A stretch of DNA of 24,111 bases from positions 1-24,111 of the forward strand of contig JASJBQ010000011.1 of assembly GCA_030066455.1 (NCBI GenBank). Direction: 5' to 3'. The notes beneath the pieces were generated by a model. It was not told the DNA's origin and did not search any database. It saw nothing but the letters and a program-made list of their open reading frames with translations. A program made the position numbers and the translations under genes. Positions 1 through 8,637 of the stretch are shown piece by piece (within the stretch, counting starts at the first letter, position 1; each line of letters opens with the position of its first letter). The DNA is from Desulfobacterales bacterium. Its GTDB lineage: Bacteria > Desulfobacterota > Desulfobacteria > Desulfobacterales > UBA5852.

Positions 1-2273
1 TCGTCCAGCAGCAGCAGGTCGATCACCGTGTCGCGGGCGATGTAGGAGCGGTAGCGGCGGCGGTAGGTGATGATATTCTCGGTGGTGAGCAGGACCGATT
101 CCATCATCATGCTCTCCACCACAGGCTCCTGATGTTTCTCCAGGCTGCGCCGGATGAAATCGCTGAGAATCAGGGCCCGTTCGATGCGACGACCGATATC
201 CAGAAAAGTCCAGCCCAGTTCCCGGGACATGCTTTCCTGGCACAATCCAGCAAAGGCCTGCAGCGAGGTCACCAGTCGATCCAGGGCCGGTTGCATCGTC
301 CGCAGCGCCGGGGACATGCGCTGCATGTTCAGGCGGTGCATCTCGAGATCGTTGACGATGCGCCATGAATCGGATGACCAGCGTTCACGAACCGCCTGGG
401 CCGCGCTGAACATGAAGTCGAGGCTGGCGGCCAGGCTGCCTGCATTGCCGTCGTCCGTAATGATCTCGAAGATGGTTTTTTGCAGATCGTCGAAACTGAT
501 CGGCGAGGGTGCCGCTTCGAGGGCCGCCGGCAGGGAAGCCATTTTGCAGACGATGGCCACCAGGGTGACACTGGATTCGAGATCGCCTTCATCTTCTGTG
601 CGCTCGCTGTCCTCTACCTGCCGCAATGCGGTGCGCAGGGTGCGGGCCAGCATTTCCGCGCGTTCGGCATAGCGGCCGACCCAGAACAGGTTCTCGGCGG
701 TGCGACTGGGCAGGACCGCCTGGCGCTGCAGGATGCGGCCTTGCGATTCGGACTGCAGCCACAGGCTGGTGTGTTTCTGGGGCTGAGAGGCCACCACCCA
801 GATGTCCTTCAGAATGCCGCCGGTCCGGTTGACCACCCAGTGGGTGTCCGGGTTGCCGCCGCTGCGGGCGATGCCGCCGGGCATCAGCGTGTATTCTCCC
901 GAGGCCTGGGCCAGCGCAAACAGGCGCGCCAGGGTGGGTCGGGGCTGGAAGGTGTTATCCACCAGGGCCGGGGCCGTGGCCAGCGTCTGCGGGGTCTGCC
1001 CCACGTAGCAATGCGGACAGGCCGCGATGCGCCCACGCCATTCCCGGCGTTCGTCTTTAGTAAGCCGGGAGCCGATGACGCCCTTTTCACCGGCAAGCTT
1101 CGAAATTGGTTTGATGATCAGGTTCTGCAGGTTTTCGAGAACATAGCGTCGGTCCCCCTCGCGGCCGCACCACCAGGTGGGCACCGAAGGGATAAGCAGC
1201 TCCTGGTTGATAAAATAGCGTGCCACCGCCGGCAGAAACGCCATCAGGCCCGGGTTTTCCAGGACCCCCGTTCCCAGCGGATTGGCGACGGTCACCTGGT
1301 TGCGGCGGGCCGCTTCCAGGAGGCCGGCCAGGCCGTTGGGGCCCGTGGGGTCGAGTTCCAGGGGGTCGCAACCGCGATCGTCGGTCATCCGCAGGATCAC
1401 GTCCACCGCCTCGAGCCCGTAAAGGGTTTTGAGCCACACCCGACCGTCGCGCATGGTCAGATCGTCGCCCTGGACCACCGGATAGTTCAGATAGGCGCCC
1501 AGGTAGCTCTGTTCGAAATAGGCGGGATGCTGGCGGTCCGCAGCATAAAGAATGATACGGGGCTGCTCGCGGGTGCGGGGGGCGTAACCGCGTAATTCGT
1601 CGCGCAGGAGGCGGAAGAAGGCCGATAGCCGCTGAATTTTGCAGGTGCGGAAGAAATCGGGCATGACCTTGGCCAGGGCCGTACGGTTTTCCAGGGTATG
1701 CCCCATGCCGAAAGGGCCCTGGGTGCGGTCGGCCAGCACCATATAGCTGCCGTCGCCGGTGCGGCCCAGGTCGGCCGAATAAAACAGCAGCTGATTGGCG
1801 GTCGGCAGGCGGAGGTCGTGGCAGGGGCGCAGGAAACCCGGATGGCCGTATATCAGTTCGGCCGGCAGGACACCGTCCGTGATCAGACGCCGGGGGCCGT
1901 ATAGATCCTTTAAAACGAGATCCAGCAGGTGCGCCCGCTGCTTGAGTCCGGTGCCGATGGTTTCCCAGTCGTCGCGGCCGATGATGAGCGGCAGGATGTC
2001 CAGCTGCCAGTTGCGGTGGATGCCCTGGGGGTCGCCGTGGATGTTGTAGGCCACCCCGTTTTCCCGGAACATGCGGGTGACCTCCTGGTGGCAGCGCTCC
2101 AACTGGTCGCATCCCAGGCGGTCGATGGTCTGGATCAGCGGCTGCCAGGCCCGGCGGACGGTCTGGGTCGCGCTCCAGAGTTCGTCATAGGTTGACGGCG
2201 GCGGGGTGTAGCCGTAGCAGCGTTCGGTGCCGCTGTTGATCGCTGTCGGTCCGGTCGAAGAGACGTTCGTCAT
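1..2273 (-). CDS. Fused circularly permuted ATP-grasp / alpha-E protein (DUF404-DUF407-DUF403), partial at C-terminus
   Basis: I translated this frame by hand. It is open from an ATG at 2273 to the left window edge (757 codons), so the C-terminus is missing. Residues about 30-500 resemble the circularly permuted ATP-grasp family (COG2308); the landmark ADRTQGPFGMGH is at 181-192. From about 521 (LPSRTAENLFWVGRYAERAE) an alpha-E helical domain (DUF403, COG2307) begins. ATP-grasp enzymes of this type are predicted from comparative genomics to be peptide or amide ligases; the substrate is unknown. The ATG overlaps the TGA of the upstream transglutaminase gene (ATGA, 2270-2273), so the two are translationally coupled. 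An AAGG lies just upstream of the start. The separate ATP-grasp paralogue at 6104 has EDN where this protein has ADR, so the two probably differ in chemistry. Family assignment is firm; function is inferred. Confidence 0.9.
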   Translation of the reverse strand, partial: MTNVSSTGPTAINSGTERCYGYTPPPSTYDELWSATQTVRRAWQPLIQTIDRLGCDQLERCHQEVTRMFRENGVAYNIHGDPQGIHRNWQLDILPLIIGRDDWETIGTGLKQRAHLLDLVLKDLYGPRRLITDGVLPAELIYGHPGFLRPCHDLRLPTANQLLFYSADLGRTGDGSYMVLADRTQGPFGMGHTLENRTALAKVMPDFFRTCKIQRLSAFFRLLRDELRGYAPRTREQPRIILYAADRQHPAYFEQSYLGAYLNYPVVQGDDLTMRDGRVWLKTLYGLEAVDVILRMTDDRGCDPLELDPTGPNGLAGLLEAARRNQVTVANPLGTGVLENPGLMAFLPAVARYFINQELLIPSVPTWWCGREGDRRYVLENLQNLIIKPISKLAGEKGVIGSRLTKDERREWRGRIAACPHCYVGQTPQTLATAPALVDNTFQPRPTLARLFALAQASGEYTLMPGGIARSGGNPDTHWVVNRTGGILKDIWVVASQPQKHTSLWLQSESQGRILQRQAVLPSRTAENLFWVGRYAERAEMLARTLRTALRQVEDSERTEDEGDLESSVTLVAIVCKMASLPAALEAAPSPISFDDLQKTIFEIITDDGNAGSLAASLDFMFSAAQAVRERWSSDSWRIVNDLEMHRLNMQRMSPALRTMQPALDRLVTSLQAFAGLCQESMSRELGWTFLDIGRRIERALILSDFIRRSLEKHQEPVVESMMMESVLLTTENIITYRRRYRSYIARDTVIDLLLLD

Positions 2274-5200
2274 GGCGCCTTTTTAAATCTTTTGGGGGTA
2301 AAGCGCAAATCCAGGGTGTAGGGGTATTCCGGATTGGCTTCCAGGGCCGGGGTCGACATGGGACCGGGGGGGTGGCCCTGGGGCTCGAACCGCCCCTGGG
2401 AAAAAGGGGGCGGCGGTGGCGGCGCGGTGGATCCCGGGGTGTGGCCGAAACCCCAGAAGCGGGCCGTGCGGCGGGCCTCGGCCTCGAAGGCGTTGACCGG
2501 AAAAACCTCGTAGTGGCGCCCGCCGGGATGGGACACGTGATAGGTGCAGCCTCCCACGCTGCGGCCGGTCCAGGTGTCGATCAGGTCGAAGACCAGAGGC
2601 GAGTGGACCCCGATGGTGGGGTGCAGGGCCGACGGCGGCTGCCAGGCGCGGTAGCGCACGCCGGCCACGTATTCACCCTGGGTGCCGGTGGCGCGCAGGG
2701 GGATCCGCCGTCCGTTGCAGGCCAGCGCGTAGCGACCGTCGGTCAGCCCGAGGCAGCGGATCTGCAGACGCTCCAGGGAAGAATCCACGAAGCGGCTGGT
2801 GCCGACCGACGAAAGCTCCTCGCCCAGGACGTGCCAGGGTTCGATGGCCATACGCAGCTCGATCGCGATGTCCTTGATCTGTACGGTGCCGTAATGCGGG
2901 AAGCGGAACGCGAAGAAAGGGGCCAGCCATTCGACCGCAAACGGAAAGCCGGCAGCCTGGATCATGGCCGCCACCTCGCCCAGGTCGGCCTCCACGTAGT
3001 GGGGCAGCATCCAGCGGTCGTGCAGTTCCGTGCCCCAGCGCACCAGGGGCTGCCGGTAGGGCTGATTCCAGAAGATGGCGATCAGGGTCCGCAGCAGAAG
3101 CATCTGGACGATGCTCATGCGGGCGTGCGGCGGCATGTCGAAGGCCCTGAACTCCACCAGTCCCTGGCGTCCGGCCAGGCTGTCCGGGGAGTAGAGCTTG
3201 TCGATGCAGAACTCGGCCCGGTGGGTGTTGCCGGTGATGTCCACGAGCAGATGCCGCAGCAGGCGGTCCACCAGCCAGTAAGGCGCCTGCGCTTCGGCGG
3301 GTGGTATCTGGTCGAAGGCGATCTCCAGCTCGTAAAGCTGCTCGTCGCGGCCTTCGTCCACCCGCGGCGCCTGGCTGGTGGGTCCGATGAACGTGCCGGC
3401 GAAGAGATAGGACAGGCCCGGGTGGTGCTGCCAGAAGGTGATCAGGCTGCGCAGCAGGTCGGGGCGCCGCAGCATCGGGCTGTCCGCCGGCGTCACCCCG
3501 CCCAGGGTCACGTGGTTGCCGCCGCCGGTGCCGGTGTGGCGGCCGTCGAGCATGAACTTTTCGGTGCCCAGGCGGGCCAGGCGGGCCTCTTCGTAGAGCG
3601 TGACCGTGTTGGTGACCAGTTCGCGCCAGGAGGCGGCCGGGTGGATGTTGACCTCGATCACGCCGGGATCGGGCGTCACCCTGAAGTGGTGCAACCGCGG
3701 GTCGGCCGGCGGCGGGTAGCCCTCGAGAATGACCGGGTGGCCCAGTTCGGCGGCCGTGTCTTCGACCCGGGTGACGAGCTCGAGGTAGTGCTCCAGATGG
3801 CTGGCCGGGGGCATGAAAACATGGAGATGCCCGTCGCGGGGCTCCACGCACAGGGCGGTGTGGGGAATTTCCCGTGGCGGCTTCGGGGTTGCGCGTACGT
3901 TCGCGGAAGTCGGCCGCGGGGCTTGCGACGGTTCGTCGACCGGGTCGGCGGCCAACATCGCCTGGCCGTATTCCCCAAGGGGCGGTAACGCCTCCAGAGG
4001 GGATGGTTCGGGCCAGGGCTCGCGCTCGTCCTTCGCCACCCAGGGAAGCGACTCCAGCGGCAGGCGCAGCCCCATGGGCGAGGTGCCGGGGGTCAGGTAC
4101 ATGCGGGGGGTGCGGAACGTCCAGCGGGCTCCGGTCCAGCCGTCGATGCCGAAATCCCACTTCAGGGGCAGGGCATAACCCGCCGGCGCCCCCAGGTCGC
4201 CCCGCAACCGCTCGGCCAGGCGCTGCCGCTCCTGCGTGTCCTTGAGGTCGGCCTCGAGAGGGTCCACGTTGACGGGCAGGCGGCTTTCGGCCCACAGGTG
4301 GTAAAGGGGGTCCTCGTAGCCCGGCGTCACCCAGGACGGGTCCAGCCCCAGCCGCCGGGACAGGACCTGGATGAAATTCAGGGCCAGATCGAGATCGGCA
4401 CCCCGAGGGGTGTTGTTAGCGGCCAGAAGCGAAGGATTCCGCCAGATGGGCCGCCCGTCACGGCGCCAGTAACTGGCCAGCGCCCAGCGCGGCAGTTCTT
4501 CGCCCGGATACCATTTGCCCTGGCTGGCGTGGCGCAGGCCGCCCGGGGCAAACACGGCATGCAGGCGCTGCCACAGGTTTTCCGCCAGGGCCCGCTTGTG
4601 CGCCCCCAGCGCGGTGGTGTTCCACTGGGCGGATTCCATGTCGTCGATGGAGACGAAGGTGGGCTCGCCGCCCATGGACAGGCGCACGTCCCCGGCCACC
4701 AGGGCGGCTTCGACCTGCTCGCCCAGGGCATCGATGGCCTGCCACTGGTCTTGGGTATAGGGCTTGGTCACCCGCGGTTCTTCGGCCACGCGCGCGACGT
4801 GGTTGGTGTAGCTGAAAGTCGTCTCGCACTTATCGGTGGCGCCGGTGACCGGTGCGGCACTGACCGGATCCGGTGTGCAGGCCAGCGGAATATGGCCCTC
4901 GCCGGCAAACAGGCCTGAGGTGGGATCCAGGCCCAGCCAGCCGGCGCCCGGTATATAGACCTCGGCCCAGGCGTGCAGGTCGGTGAAGTCGGCCTCGGGG
5001 CCGGAGGGGCCGTCCAGGGATTTTTCATCGGCCACCAGCTGCACCAGGTAGCCGGAGACAAATCGGGCGGCCAATCCCAGGTGCCGCAGGATCTGGACCA
5101 GGAGCCAGGCCGAGTCACGGCAGGAGCCGCTGGCTTTCGTCAGGGTTTCCTCACAGGTCTGGATTCCCGGCTCGAGGCGGACGGTGTAGGCGATCGCCTC

Positions 5201-5659
5201 CCAGAGCTTCCGGTTCAGCCCCACCAGGAAATCGTTCATGCGTTCACGGGAGCGCGCGATGCCGCGCATCCAAGCCTTGAGGCCGGGGCCGTTTTCCTCC
5301 ACCTGCAGGTAGGGCCAGAGCTCCTTTTTGAGCTGTGCGGGATAGTCGAAGGGAAAATGCTGGGCATAGGACTCATGAAAAAAGTCGAACGGGTTGATGA
5401 CGGTCATCCGGGCCACCAGGTCGACGTCGATCAGCATGCGATCCGTCTTCTCATTGAAGACCACCCGGGCCAGGTAGTTGCCGAAAGGGTCCTGCTGCCA
5501 GTTGATGAAGTGGTCGCCCGGCGTGATCTTGAGACTGTAGGCCTCGATCGGCGTACGGCAGTGCGGGGCCGGCCGCAGTCGGAAGACGTGCGGGCTCAGA
5601 GAAACGCGGCGATCATAACGGTATTCGGTCTTGTGGCAGATAGCAACATGAATGGTCAT
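2270..5659 (-). CDS. Transglutaminase-like / DUF2126 putative amidoligase protein
   Basis: A 1129-residue protein. Residues 1-85 look like the bacterial transglutaminase N-terminal beta domain, starting MTIHVAICHKTEYRYDR. Residues about 150-260 are the papain-like transglutaminase core, with catalytic triad candidates C180 (in ASGSCRDSAW), H229 (in DLHAWAEV) and D245 (in LGLDPTSG). From about 310 to the end is the DUF2126 region, described in family databases as a putative amidoligase, with hallmark segments MGGEPTFVSIDD and HTGTGGGNHVTLGG. The length and domain order are the usual ones for this fusion. The C-terminal tail has a proline run. It is the first gene of the leftward operon and overlaps the ATP-grasp/alpha-E gene by 4 bases. 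The likely role is making or cleaving an amide or isopeptide bond on an unknown peptide. The ribosome site is weak (GAAAGAAAA). No signal peptide is seen, so it is probably cytoplasmic. Confidence 0.93.
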   Translation of the reverse strand: MTIHVAICHKTEYRYDRRVSLSPHVFRLRPAPHCRTPIEAYSLKITPGDHFINWQQDPFGNYLARVVFNEKTDRMLIDVDLVARMTVINPFDFFHESYAQHFPFDYPAQLKKELWPYLQVEENGPGLKAWMRGIARSRERMNDFLVGLNRKLWEAIAYTVRLEPGIQTCEETLTKASGSCRDSAWLLVQILRHLGLAARFVSGYLVQLVADEKSLDGPSGPEADFTDLHAWAEVYIPGAGWLGLDPTSGLFAGEGHIPLACTPDPVSAAPVTGATDKCETTFSYTNHVARVAEEPRVTKPYTQDQWQAIDALGEQVEAALVAGDVRLSMGGEPTFVSIDDMESAQWNTTALGAHKRALAENLWQRLHAVFAPGGLRHASQGKWYPGEELPRWALASYWRRDGRPIWRNPSLLAANNTPRGADLDLALNFIQVLSRRLGLDPSWVTPGYEDPLYHLWAESRLPVNVDPLEADLKDTQERQRLAERLRGDLGAPAGYALPLKWDFGIDGWTGARWTFRTPRMYLTPGTSPMGLRLPLESLPWVAKDEREPWPEPSPLEALPPLGEYGQAMLAADPVDEPSQAPRPTSANVRATPKPPREIPHTALCVEPRDGHLHVFMPPASHLEHYLELVTRVEDTAAELGHPVILEGYPPPADPRLHHFRVTPDPGVIEVNIHPAASWRELVTNTVTLYEEARLARLGTEKFMLDGRHTGTGGGNHVTLGGVTPADSPMLRRPDLLRSLITFWQHHPGLSYLFAGTFIGPTSQAPRVDEGRDEQLYELEIAFDQIPPAEAQAPYWLVDRLLRHLLVDITGNTHRAEFCIDKLYSPDSLAGRQGLVEFRAFDMPPHARMSIVQMLLLRTLIAIFWNQPYRQPLVRWGTELHDRWMLPHYVEADLGEVAAMIQAAGFPFAVEWLAPFFAFRFPHYGTVQIKDIAIELRMAIEPWHVLGEELSSVGTSRFVDSSLERLQIRCLGLTDGRYALACNGRRIPLRATGTQGEYVAGVRYRAWQPPSALHPTIGVHSPLVFDLIDTWTGRSVGGCTYHVSHPGGRHYEVFPVNAFEAEARRTARFWGFGHTPGSTAPPPPPPFSQGRFEPQGHPPGPMSTPALEANPEYPYTLDLRFTPKRFKKAP

Positions 5660-5759
5660 GATTTTCTTTCGAATGCATCGTCGGCTGACCGGCGATGACT
5701 TCTTTAGCGTACGGGACGATTTCCTTTTTTAGGCCAGGGGTTGCAGACCCCCCTGTCCA

Positions 5760-5776
5760 TGCAAATTATTGGCCAG
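5760..5776 (-). promoter_or_regulatory. Candidate sigma-54 (-24/-12) promoter for the leftward operon
   Basis: Read on the - strand the site is CTGGCCAATAATTTGCA. It has the CTGGC block and TTGCA block of the sigma-54 consensus, with GG and GC exactly 12 bases apart, but it lacks the consensus ACG after TGGC. The predicted transcription start is near 5749, giving a leader of about 90 bases before the ATG at 5659. Inferred from the motif only. Confidence 0.5.
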
Positions 5777-5903
5777 CTTGGGCGGGCGATATCCATTCGG
5801 ATGGCCGCGACATCGTGGCGGTGCTTACGGGCCGCTGGCGTCGCTTGGGGCACCCGAAGGCAGGTAAAGCCCAGTCCACGCTAAGGTTTGATTTGCATTA
5901 TTG

Positions 5904-5946
5904 CAAAATATTTTTAAATAAATTACGGATTTGTAAAAATATTTTG
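5904..5946. repeat. Perfect 13-bp inverted repeat, candidate activator site
   Basis: The left arm CAAAATATTTTTA (5904-5916) and right arm TAAAAATATTTTG (5934-5946) are exact reverse complements across a 17-base spacer. Arm centres are 30 bases apart, about three helical turns, which suits a protein binding both arms on one face of the DNA. The repeat lies between the two divergent -24/-12 elements, roughly 95 bases from the predicted rightward start and 175 from the leftward start. It is too AT-rich, and too far from any stop codon, to look like an ordinary terminator. Confidence 0.6.
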
Positions 5947-5992
5947 GCGTGGCGCGGCCATTTCCTGCCCGCGCGTGAGCCCCGATACGGTG

Positions 5993-6009
5993 TTGGCGCC
6001 AAGTTTGCC
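5993..6009 (+). promoter_or_regulatory. Candidate sigma-54 (-24/-12) promoter for the rightward operon
   Basis: The site TTGGCGCCAAGTTTGCC matches the sigma-54 consensus in its TTGGC and TTGC blocks, with GG and GC exactly 12 bases apart. It departs from consensus at the A and G of the ACG triplet. The predicted start is near 6020, about 84 bases before the ATG at 6104. Its mirror-image partner is at 5760-5776. Confidence 0.5.
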
Positions 6010-6103
6010 GCCCGATCGTATTGGTATTTATTTTGCTTATCAAGATCGAATCGCGGTGTTATCCACCGTTTGCGGATTCAAAAAACAGCCCCGGGACAAC
6101 CCC

Positions 6104-7597
6104 ATGGATTTCAGCCACTACGACATCGGACCTTTTTTCGACGAAATGTTCGTCGCCCCCGATCAGGTGCGGTCCGGCACCGATCTGCTGCGGCGCAAGA
6201 TCGAGTCCCTGCCCCCCGGGGAGCTGAACCGCCGACAGGCGGCGGCCGAGAAAGCCCTCTACGACACGGGGATTACCTTCAACGTCTACGGCCACGACGA
6301 AGCCACCGAAAAGATCTGGCCTTTCGACCTGGTGCCCCGCATCGTCCCCATCGATGAGTGGCAGCACATCGAGGAAGGCCTGAAGCAGCGCATCCAGGCC
6401 CTCAACCTCTTTATCGACGATATCTACCACGACCAGAAAGTCGTCAAAGACGGCGTGGTTCCGGAAGAACTGATCGCCACGGCCGAGGGCTTTCTTAAAC
6501 CCTGCGTGGGACTGGATCCGCCGCAGGGCGTCTGGTGCCACATCAGTGGGTCGGATCTGGTACGCGACGGGGACGGCCGGCTTTTCGTGCTCGAAGACAA
6601 CCTGCGCTGCCCCTCGGGCGTCTCTTACGTGATCGCCAACCGTCGGCTGATGAAACGGACGTTTCCGGAAGTCTTTGCGGCATCCAGCGTGCGCGCCGTG
6701 GAGTCGTATCCCGCCCGGCTGCTGGACATGCTGCATGCCATTGCCCCCAGCAAGGGCCGACCCCCCCTGATCACGCTTCTCACGCCGGGGGCTTTCAATT
6801 CCGCTTATTTCGAGCATTCCTTTCTGGCCCACGAGACCGGCATCGAACTGGTGGAGGGACGCGACCTCGTGGTGCACGACGGCTACGTGTGCATGCGCAC
6901 GACCAAAGGACTGCAACAAATAGACGTTATCTACCGCCGCTTGAACGACGACTTCCTCGACCCTAAAGCCTTTCGCCCGGACTCGCTGTTGGGCGTACCC
7001 GGCCTGATGGACGTCTACCGCGCCGGCCGGGTGGCGGTGGCCAATGCGCCGGGAACCGGGGTGGCGGACGACAAGGTGATCTACGCCTACGTGGAAGATA
7101 TTATCAAGTACTACCTGGACCAGGATGCCCTGATCCCGAACGTGCCCACTTATCTGTGCTGGCGCCCGAAGGATCTGAGCTATGTGCTCGAGCACATCTC
7201 TGAACTGGTGGTCAAGGCGGCCAATGAATCCGGCGGTTACGGCATGCTGGTGGGGCCGGCGGCCACCCGGGCGGAATGTGAGGCCTTTGCGGCCAAAATC
7301 AAGCAAACCCCGCGCAATTTCATCGCCCAGCCGACGCTCAGCCTTTCCCGGGCGCCGGTGATCGTCGACGATCGGTTCGAAGGGCGCCACGTGGACCTGC
7401 GGCCCTTCATTCTCTACGGCGAGGATATCTTCGTGCTGCCGGGCGGGTTGACCCGGGTGGCGCTGCGCGAAGGTTCGCTGGTGGTCAACTCCTCGCAAGG
7501 CGGCGGCAGCAAGGATACCTGGGTCGTGGATCCTGACAAGCAAACGGGAGCCCCATTGGCCTTGGGGATAGATGACGATGTTGAGCCGAGTTGCTGA
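6104..7597 (+). CDS. Circularly permuted ATP-grasp protein (DUF404/DUF407, COG2308)
   Basis: A 497-residue protein from the ATG at 6104 (MDFSHYDIGPFFDEMF). The frame stays open further upstream to 5975, but the family normally starts near this point, and an upstream start would lie before the predicted transcription start. Family landmarks are NLFIDDIYHDQ (101-111), KDGVVPEEL, the nucleotide/metal segment LEDNLRCPSGVSYV (163-176), ESGGYGMLVGP and HVDLRPFILYG near the C-terminus. The full EDN motif suggests an active ligase. The predicted role is ATP-dependent formation of an amide bond on an unknown peptide or amino-acid substrate. It overlaps the following alpha-E gene by 20 bases and forms a two-gene operon with it. 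The ribosome site is poor (GGGA). It is paralogous to the N-terminal part of the fused protein at 1-2273. Confidence 0.92.
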   Translation: MDFSHYDIGPFFDEMFVAPDQVRSGTDLLRRKIESLPPGELNRRQAAAEKALYDTGITFNVYGHDEATEKIWPFDLVPRIVPIDEWQHIEEGLKQRIQALNLFIDDIYHDQKVVKDGVVPEELIATAEGFLKPCVGLDPPQGVWCHISGSDLVRDGDGRLFVLEDNLRCPSGVSYVIANRRLMKRTFPEVFAASSVRAVESYPARLLDMLHAIAPSKGRPPLITLLTPGAFNSAYFEHSFLAHETGIELVEGRDLVVHDGYVCMRTTKGLQQIDVIYRRLNDDFLDPKAFRPDSLLGVPGLMDVYRAGRVAVANAPGTGVADDKVIYAYVEDIIKYYLDQDALIPNVPTYLCWRPKDLSYVLEHISELVVKAANESGGYGMLVGPAATRAECEAFAAKIKQTPRNFIAQPTLSLSRAPVIVDDRFEGRHVDLRPFILYGEDIFVLPGGLTRVALREGSLVVNSSQGGGSKDTWVVDPDKQTGAPLALGIDDDVEPSC

Positions 7598-8555
7598 CGC
7601 CCTCTACTGGATGACGCGCTACCTGGAGCGGGCCGAGAACATTTCACGCTTCGTGGAAGTCAACTGGCACCTGACGCTGGACCAGCCTCAGAACGGGTGC
7701 CAGGAATGGGCCGCGCTGGTGCGCATCACCGGTGACACCGATTTGTTCTTGGAACGCTACGACGGGTTCGACCCCCGGAGCGTCGTGTCGTTTCTACTCT
7801 TCGACCGGGCCTATCCCCACTCGGTGCTGTCATGCCTGCGGGCCGCCCGGGAGAACGCCCGGACGGTGCGTGAAATCATCTCCAACGATCTCTGGGAACA
7901 GGTCAACGATTTCTACCACCTCGTGGTGGACGCCAGCCAGCATCCGAACGCGCTGCACATCAATCCCCAGGAATTCTGCAAGCAGATCAGCCTGCGCGGT
8001 ATGATGCTGGGCGGCATCGGCAACGAAACCATGATCCACGGCGAGGGCTGGCACTTCAGCCGGGTGGGGCGGTTTCTTGAACGGGCCGACAAAACCTCGC
8101 GCATTCTGGACGTGAAGTATTTCATCTTGTTACCGAACGTGAGCTACGTGGGCACGGCCTACGACGATGTGCAGTGGGGGGCCCTGCTGCGGGCCACCAG
8201 CGGCCTGAATGCCTATCGCCAGCGCCACGGGCGCATCTATCCCGCCAATGTGGCCGATTTTCTCATATTCGACCGCGAATTTCCGCGCTCGATCCTCTTC
8301 GCCCTGAATGCCGCCCTGGCTTCGCTCAGCAGCATCAGCGGCACATCGCCGGGAACCTTCAGCAACAAGGCCGAGCAGCGCCTCGGACGGCTGTGCGCCG
8401 AATTGGCCTACACGGACATTGCCACGGTCTTCAGTACCGGGCTGCATGAGTTTACCGACAACCTGCAGCTCGAGATCAACCATGTCAACGACGCCATCGG
8501 GACGGTATTTTTCGGCTACGCTCCCGACCTCGCGACGAGCGATCAGGAACAATAA
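7578..8555 (+). CDS. Stand-alone alpha-E domain protein (DUF403, COG2307)
   Basis: A 325-residue, largely helical protein beginning MLSRVADALYWMTRYLERAEN, the standard alpha-E opening. I prefer the ATG at 7578 to the one at 7572 because GGGGAT (7564-7569) sits 8 bases before it. Later landmarks are MMLGGIGNETMIHGEGWHFSR and FLERADKTSRILDVKYF. Alpha-E proteins nearly always travel with circularly permuted ATP-grasp proteins, fused or adjacent, and the reaction they perform is not established. This copy starts inside the 3' end of the ATP-grasp gene, so translation is probably coupled. A terminator-like hairpin follows at 8607. No transglutaminase or Anbu-type peptidase gene follows on this side, although such genes are often seen in these clusters. 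Confidence 0.92.
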   Translation: MLSRVADALYWMTRYLERAENISRFVEVNWHLTLDQPQNGCQEWAALVRITGDTDLFLERYDGFDPRSVVSFLLFDRAYPHSVLSCLRAARENARTVREIISNDLWEQVNDFYHLVVDASQHPNALHINPQEFCKQISLRGMMLGGIGNETMIHGEGWHFSRVGRFLERADKTSRILDVKYFILLPNVSYVGTAYDDVQWGALLRATSGLNAYRQRHGRIYPANVADFLIFDREFPRSILFALNAALASLSSISGTSPGTFSNKAEQRLGRLCAELAYTDIATVFSTGLHEFTDNLQLEINHVNDAIGTVFFGYAPDLATSDQEQ

Positions 8556-8606
8556 AGGCAGTCCGCAGCGGCCTGCCGCCAGGCGATCGATCCGGATGTG
8601 CCCGGT

Positions 8607-8637
8607 AGGGGCCTGCGCCGCGGCGGCCCCTCCTTTT
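8607..8637 (+). terminator. Rho-independent terminator after the alpha-E gene
   Basis: Perfect 7-bp GC-rich stem AGGGGCC (8607-8613) with GGCCCCT (8625-8631), an 11-base loop, then CCTTTTATT. It lies 52 bases after the alpha-E stop and ends the rightward amidoligase operon. The rest of the 288-bp gap to selO shows no clear promoter. Confidence 0.6.

Larger units (their letters stand above)
5660..6103. promoter_or_regulatory. Divergent control region between the two amidoligase operons
   Basis: This 444-bp stretch has no convincing gene. It separates the leftward transglutaminase operon from the rightward ATP-grasp operon. It holds two outward-facing -24/-12 elements (5760-5776 on the - strand and 5993-6009 on the + strand) and an AT-rich core around 5880-5946 with a perfect 13-bp inverted repeat. 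A 6-bp inverted repeat, TTTGCA/TGCAAA (5892-5897 and 5902-5907), overlaps the left arm of the larger one. Open frames crossing this region continue into the ATP-grasp gene in the wrong frame and are not credible genes. Confidence 0.7.

Noticed and set aside
480..1595. Long + strand open frame opposite the fused ATP-grasp/alpha-E gene
   Set aside because: It has low-complexity Gly/Ala/Arg-rich translation with no domain. The - strand frame gives a recognisable ATP-grasp/alpha-E protein over the whole stretch.
2372..3988. 538-codon + strand open frame opposite the transglutaminase-DUF2126 gene
   Set aside because: It is a high-GC antisense shadow; the - strand protein has clear catalytic motifs throughout.
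5695..6357. Open frame starting in the divergent control region
   Set aside because: It runs out of frame into the ATP-grasp gene and has no family resemblance; its length comes from GC bias.
6059..7543. 494-codon - strand open frame opposite the ATP-grasp gene
   Set aside because: It is an antisense shadow with no domain signature; the + strand carries the conserved EDNLR and SGGYGM motifs.
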